From Mucilaginibacter sp. (lineage in GTDB: Bacteria > Bacteroidota > Bacteroidia > Sphingobacteriales > Sphingobacteriaceae), in assembly GCF_028288185.1 (NCBI RefSeq), contig NZ_JAQBOF010000004.1, positions 1 through 64,000 of the forward strand: a stretch of 64,000 nt of DNA, in the 5' to 3' direction. Numbering within the stretch: the first letter of the stretch is position 1; each line of letters starts with the position of its first letter. The notes beneath the pieces are model-generated. The model had not been told where the DNA came from. It worked only from the letters and a program-made list of their open reading frames with translations, and did no database searches. Shown piece after piece: positions 51,122 through 60,059 of the stretch. Both the position numbers and the translations under genes were made by a program.

Positions 51122-51661
51122 CTACACTATCCTCTTATAAATCCCATCCAAATTCCTCCCCAGTTCCATATAATCCAAACCATAGCCTACCACAAATTCA
51201 TTAGGGATATTAAAGGCTACGTGCTTTAATTCTTCAACCGGGTATTCAATAGCATCGGGTTTTAGCAGCAGGGCGCAAACGGTTATAGATGCCGGTTTAC
51301 GATGGCTCAACTTGGCGATTAAATAGTCGAGCGTATTACCGGTATCAACAATATCTTCTACCAGTACTATATGGCGGTTGGTAATATCAACCATCAGGTC
51401 AAAATCGTCTCTTATGCGGCGTGTGCTGGTGATTCCGCCATGATAAGATGATAGTTTGGTAAATGCCACCTCGCAGGGAACGTTAATCTGTCTTAACAGA
51501 TCGGCCATAAACATAAAACAGCCGTTAAGTACGCCTACAAATATGGGTGCCTTATCGGCATAATCTTTATTTAGTATTGCGGCAATTTCTTTGGTACGGG
51601 CAAGTATGGCTTCTGCGGATATCAGTGGTTCGAATTCGAGGTCGGCAATTTTAATATTCAT
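51122..51661 (-). CDS. hpt: Hypoxanthine phosphoribosyltransferase
   Basis: Purine salvage: converts hypoxanthine (and usually guanine) with PRPP to the nucleotide. The 179-residue type I phosphoribosyltransferase has the PRPP-binding motif VLVEDIVDTGNTLDYL, FVGVLNGCFMFMADL, SSYHGG (flexible loop) and FVVGYGLDYMELGRNL. The usual length and motifs support the call. Confidence 0.95.
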   Translation of the reverse strand: MNIKIADLEFEPLISAEAILARTKEIAAILNKDYADKAPIFVGVLNGCFMFMADLLRQINVPCEVAFTKLSSYHGGITSTRRIRDDFDLMVDITNRHIVLVEDIVDTGNTLDYLIAKLSHRKPASITVCALLLKPDAIEYPVEELKHVAFNIPNEFVVGYGLDYMELGRNLDGIYKRIV

Positions 51662-51812
51662 GGAACGAATATAATGCGATTTGTATTAACCCGTTATTTT
51701 ATGTCGATAAATTATTAAACGATCTTGTGTCCGTCGCATATGGAGCCGGACAGCTTTGGACGGTCGGACGAATAGAACTAGTCTCTACATAAATCCATAT
51801 ATTTACCCCTCA

Positions 51813-53045
51813 ATGATGGAATACCAGCTCTACACCTTATCCAACGGCATACGGGTAATGTACAAACACTCGCCTACAGCGGTTACGCATTGCTGCCTGC
51901 TGGTTAACGCCGGCTCGCGCGATGAGCAGCCCAACCAGGAAGGGCTGGCCCACTTTATTGAGCACCTGTTGTTTAAAGAAACCGACCGCCGCAGTACCAA
52001 TCAGATACTTAACCGCTTGGAACTGGTAGGTGCCGACCTTAACGCTTATACCACCAAAGAATATACCTGCATCCACGCTTCGTTTTTAAACCCGTATTTA
52101 GAGCGTGCTATTGATCTTTTTGAGGATATTTTATTTCACTCAACGTTCCCGGAGGATGAGGTGGAGAAAGAGCGCGGGGTTATCCAGGATGAAATAGCAT
52201 CTTATCTCGATCAGCCCGAAGAAGCCATCCAGGATGATTACGAAGAACTGCTTTTTCAAGATCATCCGATAGGAAAAAACATCCTGGGTACTACAGAAAC
52301 AGTTGGCCGCCTAAACCGCGATGACATGAAGCAGTTTATGGCTGCTAATTATAATACTAACGAGATCATCTTCGCGGTTATAGGCGATTATGATTTAAAA
52401 AAGGTAAGCAAGCTGGGCGATAAATATTTTGGCCCTATCGAACCAAATTATAGTAAAAAGAGTAGGGTAACACCCCTCGCTAACATCGGTGGGAAGCATA
52501 TTATCCATAAGCCAATCTCGCAAACGCATTGTGTTATAGGTAACCAGGCCTACTCGTCATCGCACCACAATAAAACAGGCCTATTGTTATTAAATAATCT
52601 GCTGGGTGGAATGGGGATGAGTAACCGCTTAAACTTAGAGATCCGCGAGAAACATGGCATAGCCTACACCATCGAATCAAACTATACCGCGTTAACCGAT
52701 ACGGGCATATTCTCCATTTACTTTGGTACCGATACCGAAAAGACGGACAAAGCCGCGCGCCTTGTCCACAAAGAGCTGAAAAAACTGCGCGAACAAAAGC
52801 TAAGCACCTTACAATTACATCAAAACAAACAAAAGTTTATAGGGCAAATAGCATTGGCCGAAGAGAATCGCATGAGCCTGATTATATCTATGGCTAAAAG
52901 CCTGATCGACTTTAATTATGTGGATACGCTACCGCAGCTATTCGAAAAAATTAATGCGGTTACTGCCGAGCAGCTATTGGAGATAAGCAATGAAATATTT
53001 GACGAAAGTAAAATGATTACCCTGCTATTTGAGCCTAAAGATTAA
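51813..53045 (+). CDS. M16-family zinc peptidase
   Basis: A 410-residue single-chain M16 peptidase (pitrilysin/PqqL/mitochondrial processing peptidase type). The inverted zinc motif HFIEH at 47-51 and the distal Glu in ERGVIQDEIASYLDQPEE are present. The second, non-catalytic domain has HCVIGNQAYSSSH and LEIREKHGIAYTIES. There is no signal peptide, suggesting a cytoplasmic enzyme. ATG at 51813 is used; an upstream in-frame TTG has no support, and a second ATG follows at 51816. def begins 17 bp after its stop. Confidence 0.93.
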   Translation: MMEYQLYTLSNGIRVMYKHSPTAVTHCCLLVNAGSRDEQPNQEGLAHFIEHLLFKETDRRSTNQILNRLELVGADLNAYTTKEYTCIHASFLNPYLERAIDLFEDILFHSTFPEDEVEKERGVIQDEIASYLDQPEEAIQDDYEELLFQDHPIGKNILGTTETVGRLNRDDMKQFMAANYNTNEIIFAVIGDYDLKKVSKLGDKYFGPIEPNYSKKSRVTPLANIGGKHIIHKPISQTHCVIGNQAYSSSHHNKTGLLLLNNLLGGMGMSNRLNLEIREKHGIAYTIESNYTALTDTGIFSIYFGTDTEKTDKAARLVHKELKKLREQKLSTLQLHQNKQKFIGQIALAEENRMSLIISMAKSLIDFNYVDTLPQLFEKINAVTAEQLLEISNEIFDESKMITLLFEPKD

Positions 53046-53058
53046 AGCCGTAATTTTG
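53028..53058 (+). promoter_or_regulatory. Promoter of def, overlapping the M16 peptidase gene end
   Basis: TTTG (53028-53031), a 19-bp spacer and TAATTTTG (53051-53058) give a textbook Bacteroidota promoter. Its -7 box ends only 4 bp before the def ATG, so the transcript would be leaderless or nearly so. Confidence 0.6.
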
Positions 53059-53062
53059 CACC

Positions 53063-53635
53063 ATGAAATTTCCTATTATAGCATATGGCGACCCGATTTT
53101 GCGAAGAAAAGCAACTTCAATTGAGCCGGCCGAATATCCGCATATAAAACAATTGGTTGATGATCTGTTCGAGACCATGTATGCCGCCCGTGGCGTTGGT
53201 TTGGCCGCTCCGCAGGTGGGTTTATCTATGCGCTTGTTTGTGGTTGATGCCTCTGTTTTTGATGACGAGGAACCCGAGCTAAAGAATTTCAAAAAAGCAT
53301 TCATTAACGCTTGTATTCTGGAAGAAAGTGGTACAGAATGGTCGTTTAACGAAGGTTGTTTGAGCATCCCTGATATCAGGGAAGACGTTACCCGCAAATC
53401 GACAGTTAAATTATCATACTATGATGAGAACTGGAAACACCATGAAGAAACCTTCTCGGGCATGGCTGCACGCGTTATCCAACACGAATATGATCATATT
53501 GAAGGTAAACTATTTACCGATAAACTGAGTCCGCTACGTCGTAGACTGTTAGAAAAACGGTTAACCGATATTTCTAAAGGAATAGTGGATGTTGAATATA
53601 AAATGAAGTTCCCTTCTGTTAAAAAAGGCCGCTAG
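53063..53635 (+). CDS. def: Peptide deformylase
   Basis: Removes the formyl group from nascent proteins. The 190-residue product has all three motifs: GVGLAAPQVGL (motif 1), EGCLSIP with metal ligand Cys99 (motif 2) and QHEYDH with His141, Glu142 and His145 (motif 3). A short insertion (FDDEEPELKNFKKAF) and the C-terminal RRRLLEKRLTDISKG match the Bacteroidota form. Confidence 0.97.
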   Translation: MKFPIIAYGDPILRRKATSIEPAEYPHIKQLVDDLFETMYAARGVGLAAPQVGLSMRLFVVDASVFDDEEPELKNFKKAFINACILEESGTEWSFNEGCLSIPDIREDVTRKSTVKLSYYDENWKHHEETFSGMAARVIQHEYDHIEGKLFTDKLSPLRRRLLEKRLTDISKGIVDVEYKMKFPSVKKGR

Positions 53636-53638
53636 TTT

Positions 53639-54268
53639 TTAGCGCGATGATGCTGACGATTTATCGCCGGCAGCTATATCCTTAATCAAGCTACCCCAGG
53701 CAAACGGGTTAAGCAATGGGTTGGTTATAGAATGTGAGTTTACAATGTTATTGTGCATTTCCATTGGGTTAAAGCTCTCATATCCACTGCGTGGCAAAGA
53801 GGCTTCCAAAGCACGGATAGATGCAGGCGTTAAGTTTTTTCGCGCAATCTCCAAATCGTCATCAGCAATTTTCAACGATAAAAAATCCTTCCTGAACTCG
53901 TCCGTAGTAGCCCATGGGAATACCCTTACGGCCGGTAAATTAAAAATCTGTGGCTTTAATGATACATTCATTATCAAGCTTTGGTGAACAACTTTTGCGG
54001 GAATAACAACAATAACCGGACTGTAGCCCACGCTGCTAAAACGCAATGTATCCAGTTCATGCGCCACAAACGAGAAATAGCCCTCGTAATTGGCAATATA
54101 AACCTGTTTATGTGTAGTAACGTTGGTAATGTTTACGTAAGGTACAATAGCGTGCATACTATCGGCAGTATGGGTAACCCCGCTAAACTGCACCAATGGG
54201 CGCTCGCTGTTTTGTGCAAACGCGGTTATAGTGAAGAATAAAAACAATATGCCAAAAAGGTATTTCAT
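53639..54268 (-). CDS. Secreted carboxypeptidase-regulatory-like domain protein
   Basis: A 209-residue secreted protein (signal peptide ending in ITAFAQN) with one CarboxypepD_reg-like beta-sandwich domain at about 28-115. VPYVNITNVTTHKQVYIANY, GYFSFVAHELDTLRFSSVGY and SPVIVVIP match the domain that begins many TonB-dependent receptors. Here it stands alone, followed by about 90 unrecognised residues (SLPRSGYESFNPMEMHNNIV). Such proteins are common in Bacteroidota; the role is unknown. It converges on def, with 3 bp between the stops. Confidence 0.8.
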   Translation of the reverse strand: MKYLFGILFLFFTITAFAQNSERPLVQFSGVTHTADSMHAIVPYVNITNVTTHKQVYIANYEGYFSFVAHELDTLRFSSVGYSPVIVVIPAKVVHQSLIMNVSLKPQIFNLPAVRVFPWATTDEFRKDFLSLKIADDDLEIARKNLTPASIRALEASLPRSGYESFNPMEMHNNIVNSHSITNPLLNPFAWGSLIKDIAAGDKSSASSR

Positions 54269-54379
54269 TATGCTATTGAGCCGTCTTTAATTAGTACATC
54301 AACGGGTAAAAATAGTTTTTAGTTTGCAAACTATATAGTATGGCTATAAAGCAGGAAGCAATTTAACAATACTTAACAT

Positions 54380-54658
54380 TTACCGCAAATTTTCGGGCAA
54401 TACGGCATCCGGGTCGTCAATATCTGTTAGGTTAATGGCTTCAACACCTGTAATTTCGGGTACGGCTTTTTGTATGGCACCTTCAATACCCGCTTTAAGC
54501 GTCATGATGCTCATGGGGCATGACCCGCATGATCCCAGTAACCGCAACCTAACCACACCTTCGGGCGTTATCTCTTCTACCGATACATTGCCGCCATCTG
54601 TTTCCAGATACGGCCTTATCGAATCCAACGCCGCTTCCACCCTTTCTAATAAACTCAT
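54380..54658 (-). CDS. NifU/Nfu-type iron-sulfur scaffold domain protein
   Basis: A 92-residue stand-alone Nfu domain that carries or delivers [4Fe-4S] clusters. It has LDSIRPYLETDGGNVSVEEI and the cluster-binding LGSCGSCPMS (Cys44, Cys47). It follows the Mrp gene by 25 bp on the same strand, so the two form an iron-sulfur assembly pair. Confidence 0.95.
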   Translation of the reverse strand: MSLLERVEAALDSIRPYLETDGGNVSVEEITPEGVVRLRLLGSCGSCPMSIMTLKAGIEGAIQKAVPEITGVEAINLTDIDDPDAVLPENLR

Positions 54659-54683
54659 TTTTACTAATTTATAAGTAAAGTTA

Positions 54684-55772
54684 TTAATTATTTATAATAT
54701 TTCTTGATAATACTTGCGCATTGTTAATAGAGATCTGCTGTGCCACGCGGTTTGCCATCTCGGTAAAGGCGTTAACCATCACCGGATGCTCTTCGCTTAA
54801 CACTATAGGTTTGCCGGCATCGCCGCTATCGCTTATGCCTTTTATCAGCGGTATCTCGCCTAAAAACGGAACCTCCAACTGTTCGGCCAGTTTCTTGCCA
54901 CCACCTTGGCCGAAGATGTAATATTTATTATCCGGCAGTTCGGCAGGGGTAAAGTAGGCCATGTTCTCTACTATACCCAATAGCGGTACATTTATCGATT
55001 CCATTAAAAACATACCAATACCCTTTTTTGCATCAGCCAGCGCAACGGCCTGCGGCGTAGTAACAATAACTGCCCCGGTAACCGGGAAGGTTTGCGTAAT
55101 GGTAATATGTATATCGCCTGTACCGGGTGGCAGGTCTACTACCAGGTAGTCCAGCTCGCCCCAATCGGCATCATTGAAAAGTTGTTTAACGGCGGTTGAT
55201 ACCATTGGCCCCCGCCATGGCACGGGCTGATTTGGGTCTGTAAAGAACCCTATAGACAACAGCTTGATGCCATATTTTTCAATGGGCTCAATGCGCGTTT
55301 TTCCATCAACCTGGCTGGCTTTGGGGCGTGCGCCTTCAAGGCCGAACATGATCGGGATGCTTGGTCCATAAATATCAGCATCAATCAAACCTACCTTAGC
55401 ACCGCTTTTGGCCAGGCCCAGCGCCAGGTTTACCGCAACGGTTGATTTACCAACCCCGCCCTTGCCCGATGCTACCGCGATGATATTTTTAACCCCCGGT
55501 ACACCGGTATTTTTCTGCGTAGTAACGCGCGATGTCATGTTAACCGTAACCTCCAACTCCTTGCTGATGAAGTGGCCTATAGCATTGCGGCAGGCATTTT
55601 CAATAAGTGCTTTTAGTGGGCAGGCGGGCGTCGTTAGGATAACTGAGAAGCTAAGGCGATTACCGTCTATCTCAATATCCTGTATCATGTTTAGGGTAAC
55701 CAGATCTTTTTTCAGATCGGGCTCCTCAACGTTGCTTAGGGCTTGCAGTACTTGTTCTTTTGTAGCTATCAT
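54684..55772 (-). CDS. Mrp/ApbC-family P-loop ATPase, iron-sulfur carrier type
   Basis: A 362-residue MinD-superfamily ATPase: an N-terminal MIP18/DUF59 domain (1-85), the deviant Walker A GKGGVGKS at 103-110, DADIYGPSIP and LVVDLPPGTGD. Mrp/ApbC proteins bind and transfer [4Fe-4S] clusters through a C-terminal CxxC. Here the matching place reads VENMAYFTPAELPDNKYYIF, and the protein's only cysteines are Cys51 and Cys61, both in the DUF59 part. Its cluster binding must therefore differ or be lost. The adjacent Nfu protein may supply the cluster site. TAATTTTG lies 11 bp upstream on the minus strand. Confidence 0.93.
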   Translation of the reverse strand: MIATKEQVLQALSNVEEPDLKKDLVTLNMIQDIEIDGNRLSFSVILTTPACPLKALIENACRNAIGHFISKELEVTVNMTSRVTTQKNTGVPGVKNIIAVASGKGGVGKSTVAVNLALGLAKSGAKVGLIDADIYGPSIPIMFGLEGARPKASQVDGKTRIEPIEKYGIKLLSIGFFTDPNQPVPWRGPMVSTAVKQLFNDADWGELDYLVVDLPPGTGDIHITITQTFPVTGAVIVTTPQAVALADAKKGIGMFLMESINVPLLGIVENMAYFTPAELPDNKYYIFGQGGGKKLAEQLEVPFLGEIPLIKGISDSGDAGKPIVLSEEHPVMVNAFTEMANRVAQQISINNAQVLSRNIINN

Positions 55773-55783
55773 GGTAATTAATA

Positions 55784-55791
55784 CAAAATTA
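55784..55791 (-). promoter_or_regulatory. Predicted -7 box of the Mrp-Nfu pair
   Basis: Reads TAATTTTG on the minus strand, 11 bp before the Mrp start. No -33 TTG is well placed. Confidence 0.38.
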
Positions 55792-55920
55792 CTAAAACAG
55801 CCCGAAGTAGTGTCATGCTAATGACTTTTTGGTGGGTTTGGTATATACATCCGTTTAAAACCCTAGCTTTTGTTTTTATAAAAATTAGTGTTTTGGCAAG
55901 CCCTTGTAAAGCTAAATGAT

Positions 55921-55928
55921 TACGTTTG
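55921..55928 (+). promoter_or_regulatory. Predicted -7 box of the NahK-like kinase gene
   Basis: TACGTTTG fits TAnnTTTG, 15 bp before the chosen ATG. TTTG at 55892-55895 is 25 bp upstream, slightly beyond the usual spacing. Confidence 0.42.
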
Positions 55929-55943
55929 GGTTTATTACAGCGT

Positions 55944-57008
55944 ATGCTTACAAATATCCTTAACGCCTTTGGTTTAAATGCAGACAATACGGTTATTGAG
56001 CCATTTGGCTCGGGGTTGATCAATAATACGTGGAAGGTTTTGGCGGGAGATAATGCTTATATTCTGCAACGCATCAATGCCAACATATTTAAATCGCCGC
56101 ACGATATCGCCGATAATTTAGTCCTGCTGCAAAACTATCTGCATAAAACCGCTCCCGGTTATCTTTTCCCGGCACCCTTACCTGCATCAGATCATCAATA
56201 TTTAGTGGTTGATGGTGACGATAATTATCGACTGCTACCTTTTATTAAAAACTCACATACGGTTGACGTAGTAATGCAAAGTGCCGAAGCATATGAGGCG
56301 GCAAAGCAGTTTGGTAAATTTTCTCGCCTATTAAATGATTTTGATGCCGGCCAATTAAAGTACACATTGCCCGATTTTCATAATCTTAATTTACGGGTAG
56401 ATCAGTTTAAATCGGCACTAAAAACCGCGGATACGGAAAGGCTAAATAAAGCAGCGATAGAAATTAAGGCGATAGAAGGACATGTCGAAATAGCCAATAC
56501 CTACCGGCAGTTGGTTAATAATCACGAGATACCTTTAAGGGTTATCCACCACGATACTAAAATAAACAATGTACTATTTAATGATGATGATAAAGGTTTA
56601 TGTGTGATAGACCTTGATACCGTAATGCCTGGTTATTATATTAGTGATGTCGGCGATATGATGCGTACCTACTTATCTCCGGCTAATGAAGAAGAGCAGG
56701 ACCTGTTTAAGATCCATGTACGCGAAGACCATTTCGCCGCTATATACAAAGGTTATATGGAAGAAATGGGCGAGGTGTTAGCCGTTGCCGAAAAAGCTTT
56801 GTTCTTTTATGCCGGTAAGTTTATGATTTATATGCAGGCCATGCGCTTTTTAACAGATCATTTAAATGGCGATATTTATTATCATATTAAATACGCCGGG
56901 CATAATTTATTGAGGGCGCAAAATCAGTTAACATTGCTCAACAAATACACCGCTGCAAAAGCTAAATTTGAACAATTGCTTAATAACCAAATACAGTTTA
57001 TTAATTAA
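55944..57008 (+). CDS. NahK-like sugar kinase (aminoglycoside phosphotransferase fold)
   Basis: A 354-residue kinase of the APH/choline kinase fold. The catalytic loop HHDTKINNVLF holds Asp204, and the metal-binding motif is VIDLDTVMPGYY. The N-terminal lobe has IEPFGSGLINNTWKV. It resembles N-acetylhexosamine 1-kinases (NahK), which make sugar 1-phosphates, more than antibiotic kinases. ATG at 55944 is used; an in-frame TTG upstream lies in the promoter box. A secreted phosphodiesterase-like gene starts 2 bp after its stop, so the two form one unit, perhaps for hexosamine or sugar phosphate salvage. Confidence 0.85.
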   Translation: MLTNILNAFGLNADNTVIEPFGSGLINNTWKVLAGDNAYILQRINANIFKSPHDIADNLVLLQNYLHKTAPGYLFPAPLPASDHQYLVVDGDDNYRLLPFIKNSHTVDVVMQSAEAYEAAKQFGKFSRLLNDFDAGQLKYTLPDFHNLNLRVDQFKSALKTADTERLNKAAIEIKAIEGHVEIANTYRQLVNNHEIPLRVIHHDTKINNVLFNDDDKGLCVIDLDTVMPGYYISDVGDMMRTYLSPANEEEQDLFKIHVREDHFAAIYKGYMEEMGEVLAVAEKALFFYAGKFMIYMQAMRFLTDHLNGDIYYHIKYAGHNLLRAQNQLTLLNKYTAAKAKFEQLLNNQIQFIN

Positions 57009-57010
57009 TC

Positions 57011-58096
57011 ATGGCTCATAAATTAAAAACTTTGCTGCTTGCCGTGTTTGTTGGCGCAAGTACCATTTGCAACGCGCAGCAGCGCATAAAAAATGTAATT
57101 GTTGTTGTTACCGATGGTTTTAGATGGCAGGAGTTTTTTAATGGTGCCGACAGGCAATTGGCCACCAGCAAAAAGTTTAGCCAGGGCGATTCGGCAGTTA
57201 TACTTAAAAAATATTGGGATAGCGACAGCAAGATAAGCCGCGCTAAGGTATTGCCTTTTATATGGGGCACCATCGCTAAAAAGGGGCAGATTTACGGCAA
57301 CCGCAACACCGGTAATTTAATGAATACGGCTAACCCCTACTGGTTCTCATATCCCGGCTATAATGAGATATTAACCGGCTATCCGGATATCGCTGTAAAC
57401 TCTAACGATTATAAAGCCAACCCCAATGTTACCGTGTTGGAATACCTAAATAAGCAACCTGCTTTTAAAGGTAAAGTAGCGGCCTATGCTTCGTGGGATG
57501 CTTTCGACAGGATATTTAATAAAGAGCGGGCAGGATTCCCGGTAGTGGCGGCTTTTAAAAACACGGGCGGCGCGCATCCAACCGCAAAAGAAAACTTGCT
57601 GAATACCATGCTGGCTAACAGCTACCGCCCGTTTAATGATGATGAATGTCTGGATGTATTTACCCACTACGAAGCGATGGAATATCTGAAAGAGCATAAG
57701 CCCCGCGTTATGTTCATCGGCTATGGCGAAACAGACGAATGGGCGCATGCCGGCAAATACTATTCATACCTAAACGCCGCCCATCAGGTTGATAAATGGT
57801 TAAGCGATTTATGGAGCTACATACAATCAGACCCTAATTCTAAGGACCAAACCGCCTTGGTTATCACAACAGATCATGGCCGTGGTTTAGGCGATGAATG
57901 GACCACCCACGGCGCGAAAGTTAAAGGAGCCAGCGAAATGTGGGTTGCCGTAATGGGGCCGGGCATTGCCGCCAAAGGCGAAGTTACCGCGCCTATGCAA
58001 AACTACCAGCAGCAGATAGCGCAAACCATAGCTTCATTACTAGGCACAAAATTTATAGCCACGCACCCGGTTGCCGATAAATTAGATCTTAAATAA
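57011..58096 (+). CDS. Secreted alkaline phosphatase-superfamily protein (NPP/phosphodiesterase type)
   Basis: A 361-residue exported enzyme (signal peptide LKTLLLAVFVGASTICNAQ) of the alkaline phosphatase superfamily. It shows IVVVTDGFRWQEFFNGAD (metal Asp and nucleophile region), GYGETDEWAHAGKYYSYL and VITTDHGRGLGDEWTTHG (metal-binding Asp and His). The Thr/Ser nucleophile usual in the first motif is not obvious: the residue after DGFRW is Gln, and the candidate could lie elsewhere. It may hydrolyse phosphodiesters or sulfate esters on surface glycans. Its stop is followed by the hairpin at 58269-58298. Confidence 0.82.
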   Translation: MAHKLKTLLLAVFVGASTICNAQQRIKNVIVVVTDGFRWQEFFNGADRQLATSKKFSQGDSAVILKKYWDSDSKISRAKVLPFIWGTIAKKGQIYGNRNTGNLMNTANPYWFSYPGYNEILTGYPDIAVNSNDYKANPNVTVLEYLNKQPAFKGKVAAYASWDAFDRIFNKERAGFPVVAAFKNTGGAHPTAKENLLNTMLANSYRPFNDDECLDVFTHYEAMEYLKEHKPRVMFIGYGETDEWAHAGKYYSYLNAAHQVDKWLSDLWSYIQSDPNSKDQTALVITTDHGRGLGDEWTTHGAKVKGASEMWVAVMGPGIAAKGEVTAPMQNYQQQIAQTIASLLGTKFIATHPVADKLDLK

Positions 58097-58268
58097 AACA
58101 ACTCCTGAACACATGTTTGGAAAGGGCTGGTTATTGGTGATACAATAATATCATACATAACTTAACCACCATAGCTTAATTAATTGTGACAGACTAAGAT
58201 AGCACCAAAAATAGTTGTTCGCAAGGTTGCAAATCAAAATGTCGCTATTTGATTTACATCCTATTAAC

Positions 58269-58298
58269 AAAGCCTCTCCAAATGATCAGAGAGGCTTT
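58269..58298. terminator. Terminator between convergent genes
   Basis: AAAGCCTCTC and GAGAGGCTTT form a 10-bp stem between the phosphodiesterase and GH76 genes. On the minus strand A/T-rich sequence follows the stem, so it can serve GH76 as well. Confidence 0.75.
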
Positions 58299-58317
58299 GC
58301 TACTCATAAAGTGTTTT

Positions 58318-59826
58318 TTATTTTTTTAATGGGTATGTATTTATTAATAAAGACACCGCCGTTGATGGCCCAAAACCCTTTTTTAATACCGGTTGAGCCT
58401 CAACCGTGCGTGTTCCCCATTTGGTTTGAATAATACCATAAGAGTTACGGTTATTATAGGCAACCTTCGCATTTAAATTCAGCCAGTCAACCAGGTCTGT
58501 TTTACCGGTTTCTACGGTGTATTTGCGGGCGTAACGAGCAAAAATCCCTTTAAAGCCCGGCAGGTCGCCACCGCTGTCTTCGTTGTTCATTACCCTGCCT
58601 CTATAAATGGTGTCGCGGGTAAATTGCGCCAGCTTTTCCGCTTCGGCTAGATAAGTGGCTTCCTTAGTGTACTTGTAAAGCATAGTTGCCGCGCCCAAAA
58701 AAGTACCCTGGTTATAAGTGAAACTAACATTGCTGGTTCTTAGCATACCGGTTCTTTTATTCAGGTCCACGTTATCCTTTATTTTACCGGTAGCCGGGTT
58801 AAACAAGTATATTTTAGACCAGCTGTATAACGCGATAGCTTTATCATAATAAGTATTGTCGCCGGTTGCCTGGGCCAGGTAACAAGCCGCTACCGCGGCA
58901 GGGCCTTCAATACAGGCATTTTTTGACGAGTTGGTTTCTTTCCAAATTAAACCGCCGCCATAGCTATTGGTAAAGGCGCGTTTATACATTTTGTCGTACT
59001 GATCTTTGGCCTTATCCAAATAAGTTTTGTTACCGGTAAGCAGGTAACCGCGCACACAAAACAATACCGCCCATGTAATATCATCGTTAAACTTATTATA
59101 CATCCAATCCTCTTTATGATTGATTATAAAGTTGGTGTACAATGCTGCAAATCTGGTTTTATATATAGGATCCTGAGTAACTTCGTAGGCATCCAAAACG
59201 GTCTCCATCATTTCGGCCTGGTCCCAAAAACCCTTATGGTCTTCTATTTTAAATCCATTGTACCAGTCTTCCAATGCTTTTTTTGCTGTCGCGATGGTTG
59301 GCGCAACCTCTTGCGCAGCTTCTTTTTGAAACACCCATTTCTGCATATTGGTAGCAGCCGTTTTGGCTAAATTAACTTTGGTGCCATCGGCAGTGCCGGC
59401 AGCATTTAAATTAAGCGAAAATTTAGGATCAACTGCCGATTGCAAATAATATGAGCCGCTGCCGCCTTTTTTGATCACCCATTTAGTATCATCGCCACTC
59501 ATGTCTGTTTGGTCTATTTTTACCGAATCGGCAGGTGTAGCACTTGCGTGTAATAGCTTGCCGCTTCCCACATTGGTTAAGGTATAAACACCTTTGCCCA
59601 AGTGGTTAACCACCCATCTTTCAGCGTCTGATTTGGTGTCGGTCCAGCTATCAACCATCGCGCCGTTATCTACCGATGCATTACTTACATCCAATAATTT
59701 ACCGTTAGATTTTGATTTAAGCGAGTAGATCGCTCCTGATATTATGCCACCGGTTTGGGCAAAGCTTACACCTGTATTTACAAGGAAAGCAAGTGCCAAA
59801 GCGGCACGTAAGTAAAGTGATTTCAT
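58318..59826 (-). CDS. GH76 alpha-1,6-mannanase with ricin-type lectin domain
   Basis: A 502-residue secreted protein: a signal peptide (to about SFAQ, residue 24), a ricin B-like trefoil at about 30-168 (repeats such as YSLKSKSNGKLLDVSNASVD, and WVVNHLGKGVYTLTNVGSGK), and a GH76 (alpha/alpha)6 barrel at about 178-495. The catalytic Asp pair is Asp248-Asp249 in NKFNDDITWAV. GH76 enzymes cut alpha-1,6-mannan backbones, as in yeast cell walls; the lectin would hold it to the polymer. It lies downstream of the GH92-porter unit on the same strand, but a terminator separates them. Confidence 0.93.
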   Translation of the reverse strand: MKSLYLRAALALAFLVNTGVSFAQTGGIISGAIYSLKSKSNGKLLDVSNASVDNGAMVDSWTDTKSDAERWVVNHLGKGVYTLTNVGSGKLLHASATPADSVKIDQTDMSGDDTKWVIKKGGSGSYYLQSAVDPKFSLNLNAAGTADGTKVNLAKTAATNMQKWVFQKEAAQEVAPTIATAKKALEDWYNGFKIEDHKGFWDQAEMMETVLDAYEVTQDPIYKTRFAALYTNFIINHKEDWMYNKFNDDITWAVLFCVRGYLLTGNKTYLDKAKDQYDKMYKRAFTNSYGGGLIWKETNSSKNACIEGPAAVAACYLAQATGDNTYYDKAIALYSWSKIYLFNPATGKIKDNVDLNKRTGMLRTSNVSFTYNQGTFLGAATMLYKYTKEATYLAEAEKLAQFTRDTIYRGRVMNNEDSGGDLPGFKGIFARYARKYTVETGKTDLVDWLNLNAKVAYNNRNSYGIIQTKWGTRTVEAQPVLKKGFGPSTAVSLLINTYPLKK

Positions 59827-59953
59827 TTTGGGGATAATGTTTGTTTACGATGCAATAGTGAATATAAAATTCAATTTACGGGCTAATGTTGTGAATATGT
59901 TACATAGTAAACGTTGGCATAAAAATATCGGCCCTTATCTAAAAACAGCGATT

Positions 59954-59986
59954 AGGTTTGTCAACTTTTAAAAAATTGACAAACCT
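59954..59986. repeat. Inverted repeat upstream of GH76
   Basis: AGGTTTGTCAA (59954-59964) and TTGACAAACCT (59976-59986) are perfect 11-bp complements around an AT-rich loop, 128 bp before the GH76 start. It may be an operator or a hairpin; it directly follows the GH92 terminator. Confidence 0.5.
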
Positions 59987-59993
59987 GCTGACA

Positions 59994-60026
59994 CAAAAAA
60001 GCCGCCTTACTTTCGTAAAGCGGTTT
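59994..60026 (-). terminator. Terminator of the isomerase-porter-GH92 unit
   Basis: On the minus strand a stem CCGCTTTAC / GTAAGGCGG with a short loop is followed by a T run, 34 bp past the GH92 stop. Confidence 0.8.
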
Positions 60027-60059
60027 CGCATTTATTAGGGGTGATTGTTTTAAAATTGA

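Noticed and set aside
55944..57008. Aminoglycoside resistance kinase
   Set aside because: The fold is shared, but motifs and setting fit a NahK-like sugar kinase coupled to a secreted enzyme.
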